Assembly (NCBI GenBank): GCA_014773175.1
Contig: VXCM01001257.1
Location: 62,001-126,000, forward strand
Source of the DNA: Lucifuga dentata
Taxonomy: Eukaryota; Chordata; Actinopteri; Ophidiiformes; Bythitidae
DNA length: 64,000 bases
Direction: 5' to 3'
Positions within the stretch are counted from its first letter, which is position 1; the number at the start of each line of letters is the position of its first letter. The notes under the pieces are model-generated. The model did no database searches, had not been told where the DNA came from, and was given only the letters and a program-made list of their open reading frames with translations. This document shows positions 60,201 through 64,000 of this stretch, one piece after another. The translations under genes were made by a program, and so were the position numbers.

Positions 60201-63200
60201 GAAGGGCATCAATGTAGTTGTGCCGTACTTCATAGCAGCTCTGGAGACCATTGTACCGGACAGGTTAGAGCGTCTCAAAGAATTACTGAAGAATAGTTAT
60301 TATATAATTAGCATCGTTTGTAAATTGGGTAGCATTTTTTTTTAATGTGTTATCTGCTGGCCAAATCACAAAACCCTACAATTTCAGAGGGATTTCTCAT
60401 AATTTACAGGTTAATGTTGAGGATATTACTCTAAGTTGAGCAGATTTACTTTGTCCTACTAGAGAGCTGTCCAAGTTCAAGATATATGTAAATCCTACTG
60501 ATCTGAGGAGAGCCTCCATCAACATTCTGCTAGCCATGCTGCCTTTGCCGCATCACTTTGGCAACATCAAATCAGAGGTAACGGCTTTGGTTTTTCTTAG
60601 GGTGGTCAGATTATTCTCAGAAATTCTCTGCATTTTTAAAACAGCCTACTCAGTGTGTTTACTGTGTTGGTGATGTGTGATTTTAGGTTTTGCTGGAGGG
60701 GAAGTTCAATGAGGAGGACGGGTGGCCTCATGACCAGCCTGTGTCTTTCCTGTCGCTGCGGCTACGTCTCGTCAACGTCCTGATAGGTNCTCATGACCAG
60801 CCTGTGTCTTTCCTGTCGCTGCGGCTACGTCTCGTCAACGTCCTGATAGGTGCCCTGCAAACCGAGACCGACCCCACCAACACACAGCTCATCCTAGGTA
60901 TCTCTCGGCTTCTTCATATTCTGAATATTATAAAAAGTGTTAAAGTATTTGTGTTGTTGAAGCTCTTTTTCTCCCTCATAGGTGCAATGCTAAATATTGT
61001 CCAAGACTCGGCACTGTTGGAGTCCATAGGTGCACAGACTGAAACGGTAATTATTGCTGTTTGCAAAGATGAACAGCCTTTTTGTTTTTTGTAGCTTGAA
61101 GACCATCAAGTTTGCTTTTTTTGGTTGCAGGGAAGTGTAGATGGAAGCCACATGACGGTGAGGAGCCACAGCTGTACCAACAGCAGCATTAGTTTCAACA
61201 GTGGGGGCAGCACCGAGGCCACCAGCCCAGACTCCGAGCGCCCGGCTCAGGCCCTGCTGCGAGACTATGGTAAGGATGCGCTAATCTCAGCTGTTCCGAA
61301 TAAACAGAAGCACAATCCTAGCGTATGCAGAACTAACACAATAGCCAAAATTGCCAATCTTTGCTTGCATAACAGTTTTGGTAGAAGATTCTTATTTCAT
61401 GTGAGCCAGTAACTGCGTGCTGATCGATGCAGAAGTTAATTAACATCTGTGTTCTTTATAGCTAACGTGGTTAGAGTGGTATGCAGAGTTAAGAGGCGTT
61501 GGGTAAAATGTCTTTGTAGGTGATACAGAGTTTTTTGCTGTGCTGCTGTGCTCTTAGACCAAAACGAACAGAGTGCTTCGCTTGATTTGATCTTTTCTGA
61601 CTGATTGGTTGCAGCTGAAATATAGCTTAATCAGAGGCATTTCATTGATTTTGCCTTTTCCTGAGTTCATTACTGCATGGTGTGTGTTTTTTAAATATTC
61701 TTCTAATGCATGTTCTTCAATAGCATGATATATCTACTAACTGGACATCCATTACACTACAAGTAAAACTCTGCTCTAATGTCCCAGTCCTGTTCCTGCT
61801 CTTCTCTTTTCTTTGCGGTGGTTGGTATTTCGGGTTGTTATATGGTCTAGCTTTTCCAGACACAGCGGCAGGCCTGCTGGTTCGCAGCATCCACCTGGTC
61901 ACCCAGAGGCTCAACTCCCAGTGGAGGCAAGACATGAGCATTTCACTGGCTGCCCTGGAGCTGCTGGCTGGGCTTGCCAAGGTGAGGCTACAATGTCAAA
62001 ATACTGCAGAAAGTGCAGATTACCTTACTTTGGTCTGGTTTTAGCTGGCCAATGTAAGAAGATATATTTCACATTACCCATGTTTTTATTTTAGAATCCT
62101 GTATGTTTTTGTATCTGCCTTGTCCAGGTAAAGGTGGGGGTAGATTCTGCAGACCGTAAACGTGCTGTCAGCTCGATATGTGGATACATCGTGTTCCAGT
62201 GTAGCCGTCCAGCTCCTCTTCAGTCCAGAGACCTCCACTCCATGATTGTAGCTGCCTTTCAGTTTCTGTGTGTGTGGCTCACAGAACACCCCGACATGCT
62301 GGATGAGAAGGTACATTTTAAGACTAAATTACCATTTTGTTCAGATAGCCAGTTTTGATATGTCACAATATACTAAATGAAGTAAATTTAAGTTACGCAA
62401 AGAAGCCACAGTTTAAATTTGTACCTGATATGGATGCCTGACACATGCATACAGTATATTATACAATGCCTGTTCCATACTAATACAACTTGTGATTGTG
62501 TATTTTTCTGTCAGGATTGTTTGGTAGAGGTGCTGGAGATTGTGGAGCTGGGAATCTCTGGTAGCAAGTCCCGACAGGAACAGGAAGTGCGGCATAAAGG
62601 GGAGAAGGAGCACAACCCAGCTTCAATGAGGGTGAAGGATGCTGCTGAGGCGACTCTATCCTGGTGAGTCTGCTTATGTTCTATTAAAGATCAGCAACAC
62701 GCAATTAGTTGGTATTTCACACCTGCAGATATCAGTTGAGCATATGATTCTTATGTATTTTATGGTTAATCTTGCTACAATTACCTTGTTTCCTCTGTTT
62801 GTTTTTTGCTGAATTTCCACAGACAACTGAAACCTCTACTTACTCTACTTACTTGACCCAATTTCCTTCCATTTATGTCCCTGCTTGTGTTTCTGTGGTA
62901 TTCCCCAGTATTATGCAGGTGTTGGGGGCCTTCCCTTCTCCCAGCGGACCCGCCTCCACCTGCAGCCTGCTGAATGAAGACACCCTGATCCGCTACGCCA
63001 GACTCAGCGCCACAGGAGCCAGCAACTTTCGCTATTTTGTCCTGGACAACTCAGTCATCCTCGCCATGCTGGAGCAGCCTCTCGGCAATGAGCAGAGTAA
63101 GTATTGGCTCTATACTGTTGAATTTTATCTTCTAGTTTGTACACTCTGTTTATTTTATTTAGCTAATATCTCTATTTTATTGTTATTTCTTTAAATCGAT

Positions 63201-63554
63201 CTTTTTTCAACACTTTGTATTTTTTGTCCACCTGTACTTGTTGCTGCAACACTTTAATTTCCCCTTGTGGGATCAATAAAGTTTTAGCTTAGCTTAGTTT
63301 ATTTTAGCTTAGCTTAGTTTAGCTTATCCTGTTTAATGCAGATGTATTAGGTCAGCGTGGAAGTTAAAGTGGCTTAATGCAGGTGGCTTAGTGGAGGTAA
63401 TGAGATCTGTTGCTGCTTTTCGATCAACGCTGGCATTTCTGACATTGCAGACCCCAGTCCATCAGTGACAGTTCTGATCCGAGGGACGGCTGGCAGACAT
63501 GCCTGGACCATGCAGCTTTTCCACCAACCCAGAGGAGCTCGGGCCAATCAGAGG
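48279..63554 (+). CDS. ralgapb: Ral GTPase-activating protein subunit beta, 19 coding exons, 3' partial
   Basis: Exons: 48279-48455, 51646-51848, 52128-52294, 52409-52595, 53740-53871, 54195-54373, 55576-55727, 57223-57466, 58912-59113, 60096-60263, 60463-60577, 60687-60897, 60982-61046, 61131-61269, 61851-61981, 62128-62310, 62515-62663, 62909-63096, 63451-63554. All have GT-AG junctions and phases agree once an assembly duplication in 60687-60897 is removed. The ~1011 codons seen match the N-terminal two thirds of human RALGAPB from MYSEWRSL through [27 protein letters not shown] and TVLIRG. The protein is the scaffold subunit that pairs with RALGAPA1/2 to stimulate GTP hydrolysis by RalA/RalB. 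The GAP-like C-terminal part lies beyond the window. The least conserved part is the Pro/Ser/Gln-rich linker (about 375-440), which includes a run of ten Gln at 410-419. Confidence 0.97.
48534..49503 (-). mobile_element. Decayed Tc1-like transposon in RALGAPB intron 1
   Basis: On the minus strand the block holds, in order, the end TATACACTTAGTGGG, remnants of Tc1-type transposase coding sequence and words such as ATCTCAATCTCAACC near the distal end. I recognise the layout from common fish Tc1-like elements. Many stops and indels are present and a GT run has expanded at about 48772-48785. Confidence 0.6.
50948..51506 (+). mobile_element. Probable solo LTR or LTR remnant in RALGAPB intron 1
   Basis: It begins TGTCACGGCC and ends GGCCGTGACA, the inverted ends of an LTR. 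Inside are a TATA-like TCTTTAAAACCC and AAATAAATTT as a possible polyadenylation signal. Directly after it comes GATTGGGGTCTCGTCC, which resembles a tRNA primer-binding site. No coding part of an LTR element follows. The N at 51095 with its duplicated flanks lies inside, so the true length is about 494 bp. Confidence 0.65.
51031..51159. repeat. 64-bp duplication around an N (assembly join)
   Basis: Bases 51031-51094 are repeated exactly at 51096-51159 around the N at 51095. Confidence 0.88.
52330..52354. repeat. TA microsatellite
   Basis: About 12 TA units lie in the RALGAPB intron between 52294 and 52409. Confidence 0.9.
52649..53272 (-). mobile_element. TTAA palindromic element, full-length type, reverse orientation
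   Basis: It opens TTAAAGGACCATACCACCC (52649) and closes GGGTGGTATGGTCCTTTAA (53272). The internal block order is the reverse complement of the 23702 and 27693 copies. Near its right side a stretch containing TTTGCAAAATATAAGGAAAG is duplicated locally (about 53103-53171). Confidence 0.87.
56203..56531. mobile_element. Candidate retroposon or LTR-like segment between 15-bp direct repeats
   Basis: AGAAACATCAAGCAA occurs at 56203-56217 and 56517-56531. The ~300 bases between hold a TATTTATGGCC word and TTAATAAACC, spaced like the TATA box and polyadenylation signal of an LTR. The segment ends TTTTTTCGTGCA before the repeat. The assignment is tentative. Confidence 0.35.
56603..57186 (+). mobile_element. 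TTAA palindromic element ending 36 bp before a RALGAPB exon
   Basis: TTAAAGGACCATACCACCC at 56603 to GGTATGGTCCTTTAA at 57186 (584 bp), in the same orientation as the 23702 copy. Only 57187-57222 separates it from the exon starting at 57223, so the pyrimidine tract is native but the branch point may lie near or in the element. Confidence 0.87.
57467..58911 (+). other. RALGAPB intron 8
   Basis: No gene or clear element was recognised in this 1.4-kb intron. Confidence 0.6.
59215..60036. mobile_element. Non-autonomous element with 20-bp perfect terminal inverted repeats
   Basis: TGCGTTCCAAGTTCTTATTT at 59215-59234 is matched by its exact reverse complement at 60017-60036. The inner flanks also pair loosely (CCTCGCGTGA against CGCGAGGAAAAGACGCAAGTGAGG). 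No coding sequence is present. It lies in the RALGAPB intron 59114-60095. It includes an N join with a 61-bp duplication, so its real length is about 760 bp. Confidence 0.75.
59653..59775. repeat. 61-bp duplication around an N (assembly join)
   Basis: Bases 59653-59713 are repeated exactly at 59715-59775 around the N at 59714. Confidence 0.88.
60727..60851. repeat. 62-bp coding duplication around an N in a RALGAPB exon
   Basis: Bases 60727-60788 are repeated exactly at 60790-60851 around the N at 60789. The unit plus the N is 63 bases, so the reading frame stays open and a false 21-residue repeat with one unknown residue appears. Human RALGAPB has this segment once, and the single-copy version also joins in frame. 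Confidence 0.92.
63225..63335 (+). mobile_element. LINE 3' tail (Rex/CR1-like) with AGCTTAGCTT repeats
   Basis: AATTTCCCCTTGTGGGATCA then ATAAAG is the standard 3' end of fish Rex/CR1-type LINEs. It is followed by tandem TTAGCTTAGCTTAG units that act as its tail. Confidence 0.7.
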
Positions 63555-64000
63555 GTGAGAACACACTCTCGAATTACTGCAACATGAAATGCTAAAACAG
63601 TATCGCCACAGTTTTCATATGGCATGCTAAATCCTGCAGCTCAACATCTGTCTCACTGATAAGACAACTTTTCATATCAATATATATACCATAAATTCTC
63701 TATTAAAAGCCAGTATTCAAATAATAGCCAGTATCTAATAATAGCTGGGGGGCGGAGTCAGCAGGACGAAATAAAAGCTGGTCTCATATAAAAGCTGGGT
63801 TTGGTGTATGTCTTTATTGACCCAGGAAACTATTAATGTAATTTGCTGCTGGCCACCAGATGAAAGCAGCCACGTTTGGATACCAAACCACTTAAAAACC
63901 TCTCCAGCCGTCGTCCCTCCAGCCAGAAGGCACGACTGGCTCAACGTGAAATGAAGCCGTAAACGTGGAGCCTGCTGTCACGTGCTCCGCTGTCATCACA
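63555..64000 (+). other. Start of the next RALGAPB intron (runs off the window)
   Basis: The donor GTGAGA follows AGG at 63554. About 63705-63800 has several AATAGCCAG / AAAAGCTGG-like words in irregular tandem, possibly from an unnamed repeat. No exon is seen. Confidence 0.6.

Noticed and set aside
1..64000. CRISPR array, operon, phage or bacterial island
   Set aside because: No regularly spaced repeats with unique spacers; introns and vertebrate repeats throughout.

Overview
This window is a stretch of nuclear genome from a bony fish, most likely a derived teleost. The evidence is vertebrate-type genes split by GT-AG introns, vertebrate orthologues recognisable exon by exon, short introns, and a repeat load of teleost character (Tc1-like, L1-like, Rex/CR1-like and L2-like fragments, palindromic TTAA elements, long CA/CT microsatellites). 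It contains no operons, CRISPR arrays or prokaryotic features. The species cannot be named from the sequence alone.

Four protein-coding genes are supported. (1) HTR6, the serotonin 5-HT6 receptor, + strand, three coding exons (1440-7762), about 468 residues. (2) TMCO4, a DUF726 alpha/beta-hydrolase-like membrane protein, - strand, 14 coding exons (18508 down to 9834), about 676 residues, convergent with HTR6. (3) VWA1 (WARP), a secreted matrix protein with a VWA domain and three FN3 modules, + strand, five clear coding exons (33049-41718) and a possible tiny sixth. (4) RALGAPB, the non-catalytic beta subunit of the Ral GTPase-activating complex, + strand, 19 coding exons (48279-63554), running off the right edge after about 1011 codons.

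Layout: 1-1.4 kb truncated transposon and HTR6 upstream DNA; 1.4-7.8 kb HTR6; 7.8-9.8 kb tail-to-tail interval with a fold-back element; 9.8-18.5 kb TMCO4; 18.5-33 kb repeat-rich intergenic DNA with no convincing gene; 33-42.9 kb VWA1; 42.9-48.3 kb intergenic DNA and probable RALGAPB promoter/5' UTR; 48.3-64 kb RALGAPB. The genes are not functionally linked; they are neighbours by synteny. From general knowledge, HTR6 and TMCO4 are also neighbours in human (1p36.13), VWA1 lies elsewhere on 1p36, and RALGAPB lies on chromosome 20.

The most notable non-genic structures are: a family of about 600-bp TTAA-flanked palindromic elements with at least six copies here, one consisting of two inverted right halves and one ending 36 bp before a RALGAPB exon; a 5'-truncated L1-like insertion with an 18-bp target-site duplication 13 bp past a VWA1 splice donor; and single-N assembly joins with 61-67-bp sequence repeated on both sides. 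Two of these joins fall in coding exons and would corrupt automatic gene models. I found no new biological system that I can defend.
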